A DNA stretch of 64,000 nt from Hybos culiciformis (GCA_964007475.1 OZ023275.1:18765829-18829828); one strand, 5' to 3'. Counted from the first letter of the stretch, positions 44,593-56,256 are shown. The notes: generated by a model not told the origin, from the letters alone. Translations and numbers: made by a program.

Positions 44593-45350
44593 CGTAAATT
44601 TAGTTTCGAGTATCATAAACCATTATTCATAAATCCCCACTTACCTTTTAACAATGTATATGTTAACAATAAATTATTAACATTCGAAAACGATAGAAAT
44701 TTTATTAAAGTTTAAATTCTCAGCGAAATACTACGAGTTCAAATTCCAAATAGAACACAAACTTAATAATATTTGTCTAAATTTTCAACATTTTAAATTT
44801 TTTAAATAAAGTAGTTTTTGGTAAGCGCGGGTAACTTTCACAATGATAAATACGTATATGTGTATGGAATTTAACTATACATATCCAGTATTATATTTTA
44901 TTTAGTTCCTAAGCTCATTAATATTTTTAAAATAAAATTTGAAACCATTAATTGAATTTTTTTAAAATATTATTCTCAATTTAAAATCTAACTCATCAAA
45001 TACAAATTCTTGAATATTCTTAAACAACACACATATAATTATGTATTGAAAATGTTCAAGTTAATAATAAGTATATAAATGTGTCTATAGTTTATGTCTA
45101 TAGTTTATTATATTATTTCATTATGTCCATATGTATATTTGATATAATTGTAAAATATGCGTAAATGCTTGCCTATTTCATGATTATTATACTTTTCATA
45201 ACATTATATTTGTGAATATTATCTCTATGTTTCCTTAAAACTTGAAAACCTAAAAAAATATTAATATGAAGATCTGTATGTAATGAAATAAACATAAAAT
45301 TTTAATAAAATTAATATTAAACTAATGAACCCCTAGTGCATTTGCACAAC

Positions 45351-46345
45351 GTTTTTATTTATTTTCCTCGTTTTATTTTTCGTTAGAATCGAGTTCGATA
45401 TGTATGTGAATTCGATTTAAAATTTTATGTTTTGTTTTTTTTATTAAAACCTGGTCTGGATTTTTTGTTTGTTGTGTTTGTATTTTCCAGGTATCTGGTA
45501 CTGGATATTTTGTTGTATTATTTTGTTTTTGTATTTTTCTGGTATCTGATTATTTCATAACGTTTTTTGCTTTCTTGTCTGAGAGTTGAGTTTTGAACCA
45601 CTTTCATTTACCCGATTGATTTCAAAATTTGCCCTTAAACTTCTTTTACATGATGAAACAATTTACAATAATTTTTGAATTATATAGCTCTACTTAAAGA
45701 AATAATACATTCCTCGTTGCCTTTCCATAGGAGCAGATTTCATTCTTTCGAATGTTTAAAAAAAAAATAAAGATCTGGCAATCTGGAAAATTCGGGAACC
45801 AAGAGAATCGTATTTTATATAAAATTCAAAATAGTTCATAATGTTAATGAAAATTTTAATAAAGAAACAATAAGATTATGAACTTGCCAAAATTTATTTG
45901 CCTCATGTTGCAGTAAACAATGGAAAATATTGAATATAAGTAGACTATAAAAAGAATTAAATAAAATATATAAGACAACATTTTTTAAAATAACGTACTG
46001 ACGATCAAAAAGAAAAATAACTATTCTTTGGCTAGTTGAGTTTGATTCTTGTAGTGTATCCACCACGTATATACTACTTCAAGAATAATTATTTTTTTTC
46101 TTTTTAGTCGGTCTTTTATGCACATTTTATTAAGTGAAAAAAAACCAAAACATCTCATATGTAACAAAATGTTTGGATCTTATTAAAATCCACGATTATT
46201 TTATTCGTAATGGAAAATATGTTATGTTTATTTCAATGTGCTAATACATTAGTATTGATCCTCGAAATCATAAATCAGAATTTATAATCATATATCACTA
46301 TCCATATTCAATTTAGTTTTTTTTTGGAAGATGAGCCTGAAAAAT
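45351..46345. other. AT-rich stretch replacing the 21.3-27.8 kb interval
   Basis: Between M1b and M2c there is about 1 kb without recognised genes. The corresponding interval of the first unit is about 6.5 kb and contains two genes. Neither has a trace here. Confidence 0.5.
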
Positions 46346-46627
46346 AAATTCTATAAAATATTTGAAATTTCCTTGTATATATAAAACTACTGGTATTATT
46401 CAACATTTATGGTGATAACTATAATTCAAACCATAAATCATAATTCTTAATAATTTAATGCATTTGAAATCATGCGTTTTCAGATGAAAATAACCTTGTA
46501 TTAATTAAAATAATAAAACGCATTGCAATTTAATTGAAAATAATGAATAACTTTAAGTGAGTAGATTGAAATTTTAACTATGAAATTATTAGTTAAACAG
46601 CATTTTCTATTTTCTTTCCAGAATAAC

Positions 46628-46975
46628 CAGGCCCGGTTCAAGCTTATTCGGCGCCCTGTGCTAATTTTGAAAATTGTGCCCACAAGCACAAAGTTTTGTA
46701 TATATGTATATAAAATGTAATGCAATATTTTATGTATACTATGTTGATTTTATTCTATGCTGAATTTTTATTTGCACATTAGGCACTCATGGTATACAAA
46801 AAAAAATTGTATACTGTGTTGTTTTTTTTCTGCGGGTAGAGTTTTTTTGTGCACAGTAGCACAGTAGCCAATTTCGAATGCATTTGCATGTTCTTGACTA
46901 CAAATCGATTGGCGCCCTATTCGTTAGGCACCCTGTGCAAGTGCATATCATGCACATATAGCTGGACCGGCCCTG
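46628..46975. mobile_element. hAT-like MITE, 348 bp
   Basis: The ends CAGGCCCGGTTCAAGC and AGCTGGACCGGCCCTG are inverted repeats. AGAATAAC and AGAATACC (46620-46627, 46976-46983) are the 8-bp duplication, one copy mutated. The empty site AGAATACC is at 28092-28099 in module copy a. GGCGCCCTGTGC words are repeated at both ends. Confidence 0.88.
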
Positions 46976-47640
46976 AGAATACCAATATACGTAATGTTAA
47001 ATCAAAATATGTATTCTTTTTTGCATGATGGTTATTGGTCTGTAAATTTAATTCAAAAGACACTTTGTTCATTTAAAGATAAGTACTTTTCGGTAGATTT
47101 ATAAAGCCTTTAAAAACGTGCTTTGTTCTTCATTTTAAATTTTACCCCATTTAGAGTCTCTCAAAATTATGACGATACATTAATTTTAAATAAATGTATC
47201 GTCATAATTTTTTCTTTCGTTTCGCATTGAAATTTCTTGGAAATATGAAAACTGGTAATTTAATTAAGAATATATTGAAATTTAACATGTTAATGAAGCG
47301 ATGGTAAAAACAAAACTGACACCATGATGATTATTTCAAAGTTAATATTCAATTTTTTTTTTTTTTTTTTTGGAAAACAAGTTATAATTTAATTTCGGTG
47401 ACAAAATATTATGCACTTTAATTGAATTAATATTTTAGAATATAGATTTTTAATTTTGTTAATATTATTTCAATAAGCGTACCAAAACTAACTATAAGCG
47501 TACCAAAACTAACTAAAATAGAACTAAAATACGGAAATAAATTCAAATAAAATAGAATAAAATTTTTAATAATGTTGATTAGAAGAAATGTTTTCTTGGT
47601 GTGAATCGAAATCAATATATATACCATATGATATAAACAG

Positions 47641-48329
47641 CAGTTCCCAAACTTTTTCTCTGTTGTACCATCAATATACTTTTCTTGAATATATGTACCA
47701 CTGTCCATAAATATATTAGAAATGTTTAAAATGATAAGCTACATTTTTTTACTATTATTTTTATTTACAAAATACCCTTTTATTTACATTGAGAAAAATA
47801 TGGAGAAAATATCGTGTGTACGTACATAGTACGCAGTTAATGTGAAGGATGTAATATTAGGTTCAATTTTAGTTAATTTTAAACGTAAATTGGATTCAAG
47901 GTTTAAACGTGTTCTGTATTTATTTTTAATACTCAACATTGCCGAAAGTCCAACTTCACATAAATATGATGAAACAAATGGCATCAAAAATTTCAGAGCT
48001 TTATCAGAAATTGCTTCATATTCAGATCGTCGTTGGAACCAAAATCACTTAAATTTTGCTGTTTAAATTCAAGTTTTAAATCAACATTACAAGAAATTTC
48101 TGCTAACAGTTCTTTTTCTACCACTGAAAACGTATCTAAATTTTTATCAGAGAGAGAAAATGGAAGTGCGAATATTTAGAAAGTTTGATTAAAAAAATCC
48201 AATATTTTTTAATAGAAGAAACAATTAATAAATAAAATCAATTAATTTCTAATGGAAGAAAATATTGTACCACTGGCCTAAGCGTAATGTACCACTAGTG
48301 GTGCGCGTACCACACTTAGGGAACCGTTG
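47641..48329 (-). mobile_element. hAT transposon remnant with CAG..TTCCCAAACT ends
   Basis: The left end CAGTTCCCAAACTTTTTC and the right end TTAGGGAACCGTTG are inverted repeats of the widespread CAGYGGTTCCCAAACT type. GTACCACT-like words near both ends add a subterminal repeat. Minus-strand coding remnants of a hAT transposase fill the middle. No target duplication was obvious. Confidence 0.75.
47784..47987 (-). pseudogene. hAT transposase C-terminal fragment
   Basis: The minus strand reads FVSSYLCEVGLSAMLSIKNK then YRTRLNLESNLRLKLTKIEP. SYLCExGxSAxxxIKxKxRxRLNxExxLRxxLxxIEP is the typical C-terminal dimerisation motif of ZBED-like hAT transposases. Upstream sequence to about 48180 encodes further relics (for example LKFEFKQQNLSDFG) broken by stops or frame changes. 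Not functional. Confidence 0.8.
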
Positions 48330-48479
48330 ATTATATTATATGTACTTATATATAAATTATTTCTTGCAATAAGTTTTTTATTTTAATTATAACCGCATCT
48401 TGTACATAAGAAAAATATAATTTGTTTTTTAAACAAGTATGTGTTTTAAAAATTAAATTAATAATACATTTGTGGTAGT

Positions 48480-48613
48480 TCATCATTAATGTCTATTTCA
48501 GAAATATTTGAGATTTTAATAGTTGCTTATAGATTATTATTCGTGATTTGAGCAAAACTTAAATTCTTATATAAAAATATGAAAAGCAAATGAATCTTAA
48601 TAAAATGAAACAT
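48480..48613 (-). pseudogene. Truncated M2-type peptide gene
   Basis: The start and signal peptide of the 31081-type gene are recognisable (MFHFIKIHLLFIFLYKN-like) and run into the first propeptide residues. A frame problem or stop replaces part of it and everything from mid-propeptide to the tail is deleted: TTTGTGGTAGTT joins directly to CATCATTAATGTC. Confidence 0.78.
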
Positions 48614-49385
48614 TATGAAACGGCTGAAATTTAAATATAAATTAAATAAAATTTCCGATATTATAAAATCAATAAAATCTTATTTCAGTGGCGCAACGTT
48701 GGGAATAATTGTAGACTTTTTAACAAGATAAAATTATTATAATTAATAGAACTTTTATTAATAGCGAAATTAATTCAAAAAGTTGATACTTCATGAAAAT
48801 TACTTAGAATACTGAATGATTCTTTTGGGCTACAAAACATGTACAACTGCGTCTCTACAAACTTGATTTAAAGTAACTAAGATCGGACGAAATCAAAAAG
48901 GAATCTAAAATTTTGTGCAATAAAAAATTTCAAATTACTGATATTTATGTTTTTGAGATGTCGTTTTACATTTAAGTTCTTAACGTACAGTTCTTTTAAT
49001 GTTTAAAATGATTACGAAAAAATGTTTGCAAAAATATCGACCGATCTATGATAATTCAAACCACTATAACGCTCATGATGTATAATTGTACATTTTACTG
49101 GCAATCTGATCGACAGTTCAACATCATTGTTAAGCCACTGGAAAGTTTTAGATTAAAACGTAGATAAGAAAACCGACAAAAGGTTCTCAAGTTTCTTTAT
49201 ATTAATGTTTTGATGAAAATTTAAGATGATTCAAAAACTTGTTTTAAAACCACCTTTAAAAAAATACCAAGATTTATATTTAAATATATACGAGCTGTCT
49301 AGTATGTATAATTTTAAAAGGTGTCTATAATCTTTTTTTAGAATTAATTGTAAATTTAAATTCCAGAATATTTGTTATTTTTGTA

Positions 49386-49490
49386 AACAGTGAAATCAAA
49401 TGCAGTAAATAGAAATACCGTGAAATGAAAATACAGTAAGGCGATATAAAGTGAAGTGATATACAGTGAAGTGAAATACAGTTAAACGTA
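49386..49490 (+). repeat. CAGTGAAAT-motif array, left
   Basis: ACAGTGAAATCA, ACCGTGAAATG, TACAGTAAGG, AAAGTGAAGTG and similar words every 10-15 bp. The same motif in the same orientation is found at 52083-52247, beyond the gap. Confidence 0.75.
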
Positions 49491-49555
49491 CCCAACCCGC
49501 TTACTTAATTAGTTTTCATTGAAGAATCATTTGGTACAGTACGTACGGGTGAGTG

Positions 49556-50218
49556 CCACTTCTACAATTACCAGTTGTACAATTTTTGAATTTGTATGCA
49601 GAAAAAAGTGTACAACTGGTATTTTTCTCTGTACATGTGGTAAAAATAGTCCAGTTGTACAATTGACCAGTTGTACAAATGATTTATCCAATTATACAGA
49701 CAAATTTACCACTTGTACAATCCAGTTTTCACCACTTCTACATTTTATACCAGTTGTACAATCCCTTTTTTCTCAAATTAACCACTTGTCCAATGTTGGA
49801 CCAGGTGTACAATATTTATTTTTATAAAATTAACCACTTGTACAATATTTGAACAGTTGTACAATATATGTTTTTTGAAAATAACCACTTGTACAATTTT
49901 AGACCAGTTGTAAAATCGGATGCATGTCAGTTGTACAATTACCAGTTGTACAATTTTTTTGTACCAGTTGTACAATCCAAAATACCACTTGTACAATTTA
50001 AAATTTAATTGTACATCTGGTTTTTTGGATTGTACAAGTGGTAAAAAGATTCCACTTGTACAATTGACCACTTGTACAGACTAGTGCCAGTTGTACAATC
50101 CAGTTGTACATTTTAGACCAGTTGTACAATCTCGATTTTTTCGAATTAACCACTTGTACAATTTTTGACAGTTGTACAATCTTTTTTTTTTTTGTAATTT
50201 ACCACTTGTACAATTTTT
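49556..50218 (+). repeat. TTGTACAA arrays, second locus, forward
   Basis: Two arrays (49556-49918 and 49927-50218). The second is essentially identical to 35288-35577. The first resembles array 4 in inverted orientation. Motifs are CCAGTTGTACAA and CCACTTGTACAA. Confidence 0.92.
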
Positions 50219-50241
50219 GGAAAAGGCGCTAGGGCGGCGCA

Positions 50242-50440
50242 GTTAAATAAGGCCGCGTGGAGGTCTAATTTCATGTTTCAAAATGAAATAAGACCTCAAT
50301 AAAAAATCTTGTGAGGTGAGCACACAGGGCAGGGGGCAGCAGGGCGGCGGGCGGGCGGTTGGTCAGTGGGATTTGCGGCTGGCGCTGGGTCTTATTTCGT
50401 TTTGAAACATGAAATTACTACGCGGCCTTATTTCATTTAT
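50242..50440. repeat. Hairpin block with inverted GC-rich loop
   Basis: Arm-like sequences as at 35605-35804 flank a 58-nt loop (50321-50378) that is the exact reverse complement of the loop there. The arms here are imperfect: the left has GTGGAGGTCTAATTTC and the right has CTGGCGCTGGG where the perfect copy continues GAGGTGAG-complementary sequence. Confidence 0.92.
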
Positions 50441-50547
50441 AAAAATGGAATTAGCCCTCCAAGGAAATTTTTTTTTGTCGCGGTCTTATTTCATTTTTCA
50501 AAATGAAATAAGGCAGCGATGATTTTGGTCGCGGTCTTATTTCATTT

Positions 50548-50750
50548 ATCACTTGTACAATCCAAAAAACCAGATGTATAATTAAATTTTAAATTGTACA
50601 AGTGGTATTTTGGATTGTACAACTTTTTTTTTTTTACCACTTGTACAATCCAAAAAACCAGATGTACAATTAAATTTTAAATTGTACAAGTGGTATTTTG
50701 GATTGTACAACTGGTACAAAAAAATTGTACAACTGGTAATTGTATACAAC
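50548..50750 (-). repeat. TTGTACAA array, second locus, mostly reverse
   Basis: Contains a tandem doublet of CACTTGTACAATCCAAAAAA and TTTTAAATTGTACAAGTGG, then reverse-sense motifs ending ATACAACTGAGATGCATCC, the mirror of the start of array 1. Sequence from here to about 51350 is the inverted counterpart of about 34190-34812. Confidence 0.88.
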
Positions 50751-51360
50751 TGAGATGCATCCTCACGTAAAGGTTGATTAAAAATAATAAAAAAATAAAA
50801 TAAAAATTATTAACATTTGTTAGAAATAATTTATTAGATTAATGTTAAAAAAAAAATTTAATGTGCATAGTAAAGTAATGTTTTAAATGTTAGTTTTTTT
50901 TTTCTAGAAATGGGTTTTATCTAAATTAAAAAATTTATTCATATTTTTAATAAATTACTGGGCATGTTTGTTTTTTTTTTTTTTTTCTGGTGAATTAGAT
51001 AGGTTCCTTTTTTTTTCGTCTATTTTTAAAACCTATATCACAAAAGGCTAAAAAAATTTTGTTTTTTTCATATTTAACTATTTAAGTATTTAAGATAATA
51101 AAGTATTGTATGATATTATGTCAAATTGTATATTTATAATATAATAGAGAAAGAGGAACTATGTTGGATACAATGCAAATGTTGGATACAATGTATCTGC
51201 TATTATAAACTAATCAGTTGTAAGACGTCTAAGGCGCCCGTTGAGAACTGATGAACATGCAAATTGTTTTTAATCAATAAATAACCTCTTCATAAATTAT
51301 ATTACGAGTGAATTATTTTTGAGGGGAAACAGTCATGGTAACGAAGCAGTCATAGGAACT

Positions 51361-51560
51361 NNNNNNNNNNNNNNNNNNNNNNNNNNNNNNNNNNNNNNNN
51401 NNNNNNNNNNNNNNNNNNNNNNNNNNNNNNNNNNNNNNNNNNNNNNNNNNNNNNNNNNNNNNNNNNNNNNNNNNNNNNNNNNNNNNNNNNNNNNNNNNNN
51501 NNNNNNNNNNNNNNNNNNNNNNNNNNNNNNNNNNNNNNNNNNNNNNNNNNNNNNNNNNNN
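51361..51560. other. Assembly gap, 200 N
   Basis: Exactly 200 N, a conventional scaffolding gap of unknown true length. It is bordered by GAAGCAGTCAT foldback sequence on the left and TCAATTGA palindromes on the right. The order of the two sides is a scaffolding inference. Confidence 0.99.
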
Positions 51561-52045
51561 ATAAAGTCAATTGACTTTATGTCAATTTCAATATTTTTTA
51601 CAAAGCGACATAAAGTCAATTGACTTTATTTCAGTTTCCAAATCCATCATCATTCTCTGCATCAGATGAGTCAAAATTTTCTTCGTTTGAGTGAAATAAA
51701 AAATACTTTAATCTATAACTTAATTTAATGTGTAATTCTTTTGGAAAAGGTCAAATTACTTACTTGATTTAAAGTAATTAATTAAAGATTGTTTATCAAA
51801 ATTAAAAGGAATTTAATTTTTTTTATTTCAAATTTTTTTCGTTGATTTTAGTCCTTTTCCAAAAGAAAGTTTCGTACAACTGGCTTTATGGCACTTTAAT
51901 ATATTGTCTTTATGTCACATTATAAAGTCACTTTATATCCTGATTTTGTGACATTTTTAAAAAGCGACAAAAAGTCAATTGACATTATGTCGCTTTTGAA
52001 AGTGACATAAGGTTAATTGACTTTATGTCACTTGACTTTAAGGCA
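51561..52045. repeat. TCAATTGA-centred palindromes
   Basis: ATAAAGTCAATTGACTTTAT and relatives (GACATAAAGTCAATTG, GTCAATTGACATTATGTC, GGTTAATTGACTTTATG) occur at both ends of the stretch around non-repetitive sequence holding TTCTTTTGGAAAAGG and its inverse. Another short-motif foldback. Confidence 0.8.
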
Positions 52046-52082
52046 CCCCCCCCAAAAATGACATATGTACATACTTTGAAAA

Positions 52083-52247
52083 AGTACAGTGAAAAAATAC
52101 CGTGAAAATACAGTGAAATAGAATAAAGTAAAATGGAAAATACAGTAAAACGGAATACAGTGAAATGGTTAAAACAGTGAAATAGTAAAACAGTGAACTG
52201 CAAAAATACAGTGTAATGATACTACAGTGAAATGATCGTACAGTGAA
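52083..52247 (+). repeat. CAGTGAAAT-motif array, right
   Basis: TACAGTGAAATGG, ACAGTGAAATAG, ACCGTGAAAATAC and similar words about every 10-15 bp, followed by an (AT)n run at 52261-52280. Same motif and orientation as 49386-49490. Confidence 0.8.
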
Positions 52248-54750
52248 GCGTACCGCTCAAATATATATATATATATATATTTCTCGTTGTCTAAAACTAA
52301 GAACGAATTGTAATTGTAATTATACTAAATATTAAATTTACATCAATTATTGCTGTCATATTAGCGATTTGAATTTGATTATTATGAATCAAAGTTCATA
52401 AAACATTTCATCATAATTTTTAATCTTTAAATATAACACCTAAAATATGCTATCTTTAAAGTACTGTAAACAATAAAATACAGCCTTCAGGAAACAGGAA
52501 TATTATATTTCATTTCAAGTAGGTACTTCACAATTACATAAATATTGATTCCAAAATAACAAATGTTCGATAATAAAAACAAATCTATACATACTGTAAT
52601 AAAGAACTGATCATCGCTACATATTTATACCAGTGGCATATATAAATTTCATAGAAATAAATAAAATCAATTTTGTAATATTTTTAATTAAAATTATTTT
52701 TTTCGAATATTTTGAAAACCTGTATGAGTTTTTAAATTGAATGATAACGAGGTTATATTCAAATAAAAGAAATTTCCGTTTAACCTTCAATGCAATGTTT
52801 TCTTCAAATTCAAATTCCTTATTACTTACATATATTAAAATTATACATAATACATATAAGTGTGATTGTACTTAATATTTTTCTCCCGAATGTAAACAGG
52901 TATACATATACACAAAGTTCAATGGATTTGATCAAATAATATTTTTTATTATTATTATTTTAATATTCAAAATAAATATTTTCTATAAATTTGGTCTTTA
53001 TTTCAATAGAAAATACCTAAAGAATAATTATTTATATACGTTTAATATGCGTTTTGTCTTTTGTTCCATTATCACGAGGCCACTTAACTTTATGCACTTT
53101 TTGTCTTGGAGGAAGATTGGGTAATATCACACAGCACAGAAATATATTATACACAGAGGAATGATTTCATACAAGTTTTTTCAACACCAAAAAAAATGGT
53201 GCGGATTAGCTCCATTACATAGTATTGGCAGTATTGCATAAATCAAATGGAACTTAATGACTGCCGTTATTTTTCAAACTAAAAAAGTTTTTTAGCGTTC
53301 TGACTTGGTTTAAAGTCAGTGGGCACCATACATAAGTATAATAAATTTAGAAAATATTTATTGCAAAACAAGTAATTCTGTTACTAATAAATTCGTAATT
53401 CGGGCTTACGTATCAAAACAATAACTGTTTTGAACTTTTATATTCTACATTAGAATTGCAATATATTTCTCAAATTACATCAGATAATTAGAGAATCTTC
53501 TAAACAATTTCAAAATTTTTATGGGGGTAAGAAATAGATTCCCTTTCGGTAGCCTTTTGAACATTAGGGAGAAATTGTTACAAAACATAAGTCTTAAGTC
53601 TTCATAAGATAATATAATTATAATTTAGTAATAATAGTAATTTAATATTATAGTTTCTGATTCCATCTTATGTTATTTTATTCTATACAAGGAATTAAAT
53701 AATATTCTATCTGTTGTATGTATCTGTTGTATGCAAATTTATTTTTGAGAATTTTATTTATATACGTGTGTCTCATACTTCCAAAAGAGTGTATGAATAT
53801 AATATTTACTTATGTTTCGAATAAAAAGTTATTTTTCATGTTTTTGCCATATTAAGAAAAATATGTTAATGCAGTCTAAAAGATCTTGTTGGAACAAATA
53901 TTTCGTAATTTAAATTTACAATTAAATCTAAAAAAAGATTATAGACAAATTTTAAAATTATACATACTAGACAGCTAGTATATATTTAAATATAAATCTT
54001 GGTATTTTTTTAAAGGGGTTTTAAAGCAAGTTTTTGAATCATCTTAAATTTTCATCAAAACATTAACATAAAGAAACTTGAGAACCTTTTGTGGGTTTTC
54101 TTATCTACGTTTTAATCTGAAACTATCCAGTGTCTTAACAATGATGTTGAACTGTCGATCAGATTGCCAGTAGAATGTACAATTATACATCATGAGCGTT
54201 ATAGTGGTTTGAATAATCATAGATCGGTCGATATTTTTGCAAACATTTTTGCGTAATCATTTTAAACATTAAAAGAACTGTACGTTAAGAACTTAATTGT
54301 AAAACGACATCACAAAAACATAAATATCAGTAATTTAAAATTTTTTATTGAACGAAATTTTAGATTCCTTTTTGATTTTGTCCGATCTTAGTTCCGTTAA
54401 ATCAAGTTTGTGGAGACGCAGAGATTATACATGCTTTGTAGCCCAAAAGAATCATTCAATATTCTAAGTAATTTTCATGAAGTACCAACTTCTTGAACTT
54501 ATTTCGCAATTAAGAAAAGTTCCATTAATCATAATAATTTTATCTCGTTAACAAACCTACAATTATCGCCAATGTTGCGCCACTGAAATAAGATTTTATT
54601 GATATTATAATATTGGAAATTTTATTTAGTTTATATTTTATTATTATTATTATTATTTATTTGTTACAATATATAATATTTGTGAAGAACTTAAAATTAG
54701 GGCACTAACAGCTGAGGTTTTTGGCTCGATTTTTAGTTTATTTTTTAATT

Positions 54751-54755
54751 TCAGT
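54751..54755 (+). promoter_or_regulatory. Initiator-like TCAGT before the M2 gene
   Basis: AATTTCAGTCGTTT ends about 10 bp before the start codon at 54765. The same word lies at 31441-31445 and 60712-60716 before the other copies. It fits the arthropod initiator TCAGTY, but would leave a very short leader. Confidence 0.4.
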
Positions 54756-54764
54756 CGTTTCATA

Positions 54765-55121
54765 ATGTTTCATTTTATTCAGATTCAATTTACATTTTTG
54801 CTTTTCATATTTTTATATAAAAATGTAAGTTTTGCTCAAATCGCGAATAATAATCTTGAAGCAAATGTTAAAATCCCAAATATTTCTAAAATAAAGATTA
54901 ATGATGAAATTGATATAATATTTGAAACAAACTTTAATACTGATCAAATTTTCTGCACTGTCGGAAAAACTGGGAACATAACAAATCAAGAAGCCGATAA
55001 AAATATTACAATTTCCTCTAATGTTAGGGATCCAAAAAGCTTTGATCAACGAAGTAGTATTTTGGTAACTCAAAAGCAGTGTAAAAAACTGGATCGTAAA
55101 GGACGTTGTAGAGATCCGTAA
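54765..55121 (+). CDS. Chimeric secreted two-cysteine peptide precursor, 118 aa
   Basis: The signal peptide (MFHFIQIQFTFLLFIFLYKN) and acidic propeptide are those of 31081-31431 and 60337-60702. The tail is different: SSILVTQKQCKKLDRKGRCR plus DP, a C-x8-C end of the M1 type instead of the C-x11-C CPEGQKPDHRKNC end. DNA is near-identical to 60337 up to GATCAACGA and again from the stop codon on, so only about 80 bp encoding the mature part differs. It lies in the inverted module, on the opposite strand from the rest. Function unknown. Confidence 0.88.
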   Translation: MFHFIQIQFTFLLFIFLYKNVSFAQIANNNLEANVKIPNISKIKINDEIDIIFETNFNTDQIFCTVGKTGNITNQEADKNITISSNVRDPKSFDQRSSILVTQKQCKKLDRKGRCRDP

Positions 55122-55813
55122 AGATCATTTTTCTGGCTAACTTGTTATGTTATCAATGAAGAGGCTAAGCAGGATTTGTTAAACTACCACAAATGTATTA
55201 TTAATTTAATTTTTAAAACACATACATGTTTAAAAAAAAATTATATTTTTCTTATGTACAAGATGCGGTTATAATTGAAATAAAAATCTTATAGCAAGAA
55301 ATAATTGTGGGTTTTTTTTTTTTTCTTTAAATCCTTAACACAAATGAATTGAATACTATATATTTCAGCGGCAAAATGTCGACTAATACATTATTAAGTT
55401 AATGTGCTTTATGTTAATTTGATCGATTTTTTGGATAGCCACTCTGAAAAATAAAACAATGGTTCATCCAATTATAGTGTAAGTAAAAGAAGAATATTGA
55501 TGGTCAAAACTATCAAAAAATTATTTAGTAAATTCGATTCGAGAGCGAAAAATGGAGTTAAATTTTCTCTAGTAAAAAAATTTCGTGTTCAAAAAATACA
55601 TCAGTTAATTTTATTTCAGATTTAACTTTTCTGTTTTGCGAATAATATTTGTTCTATCATTTATACCGTGAATTAATATGTAATCATTAATTTATGATGT
55701 TTCGCTGGCTTCACTGTTGTATATACAAGTATATTGTTTACATTATATGATTTATATGGCATATATTGATTTCGAATCACACCAAGAAAACATTTCTACT
55801 AATCAACATTATT

Positions 55814-56256
55814 ATAGTAGATTACAACACATGTTAAGAAAATTTGTTATTACAACGAGTTGTGTATACACAAAAACACATAGACACGAACACGAGTCAA
55901 TACTTATATCACGAGACCGTTAGGTCGAGTGATGTAATATTGACAAGTTCCTATGTGTTTTTGTGTATATACACAACGAGCTGTATAACAAATTTTATTA
56001 AAATGTTTTGTATACTGTTTTAATGTTCATGTGAGAGATAGTTGCAATCAATACATTTGCAATGCAAAAAATAAACAAAAGTTCAAAATGAAGTAAGTAA
56101 ATAAAATTTGAAGTAAGTAAATAAAATTTACTTAATACGAAGAATGTAAATAAAATTTCTATAATTAAATAATTACGTGTGTATTGATGCATGTAATATA
56201 CCATTTACCGAGCTAATTTTACGATTGTAAATACAACTTACCGATCACATGCACAT
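55814..56256. mobile_element. Foldback element inserted in module M2b
   Basis: This stretch interrupts M2b: module sequence stops at CAACATTATTA and resumes at AAAATTTTATTCTATTTT. Inside, AAAATTTGTTAT...ACACAAAAACACATAG is mirrored by CTATGTGTTTTTGTGTATA...ATAACAAATTTT (55837-55996). A related copy is at about 63300-63470. Confidence 0.7.

Larger units (their letters stand above)
37829..45350 (+). repeat. Module M1, copy b
   Basis: Collinear with 9388-21345 but lacking its four large insertions. It has its own changes: a MITE (43659-43875), a CAGAATTT-rich insert (42205-42380), a replaced stretch near 39520-39770, and loss of the counterpart of the gene at 15754-15969. Four peptide genes remain open. 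Confidence 0.9.
46346..49385 (+). repeat. Module M2, copy c (degraded)
   Basis: Matches copy a from 27821 to about 32270, but with a MITE (46628-46975), a deletion of the 207-residue gene with a palindromic junction (47163-47211), a hAT remnant (47641-48329) and a truncated 116-residue-type gene (48480-48613). No intact gene remains. Confidence 0.85.

Noticed and set aside
51313..51619. Open frames across the N gap
   Set aside because: Made of unknown bases; they carry no information.
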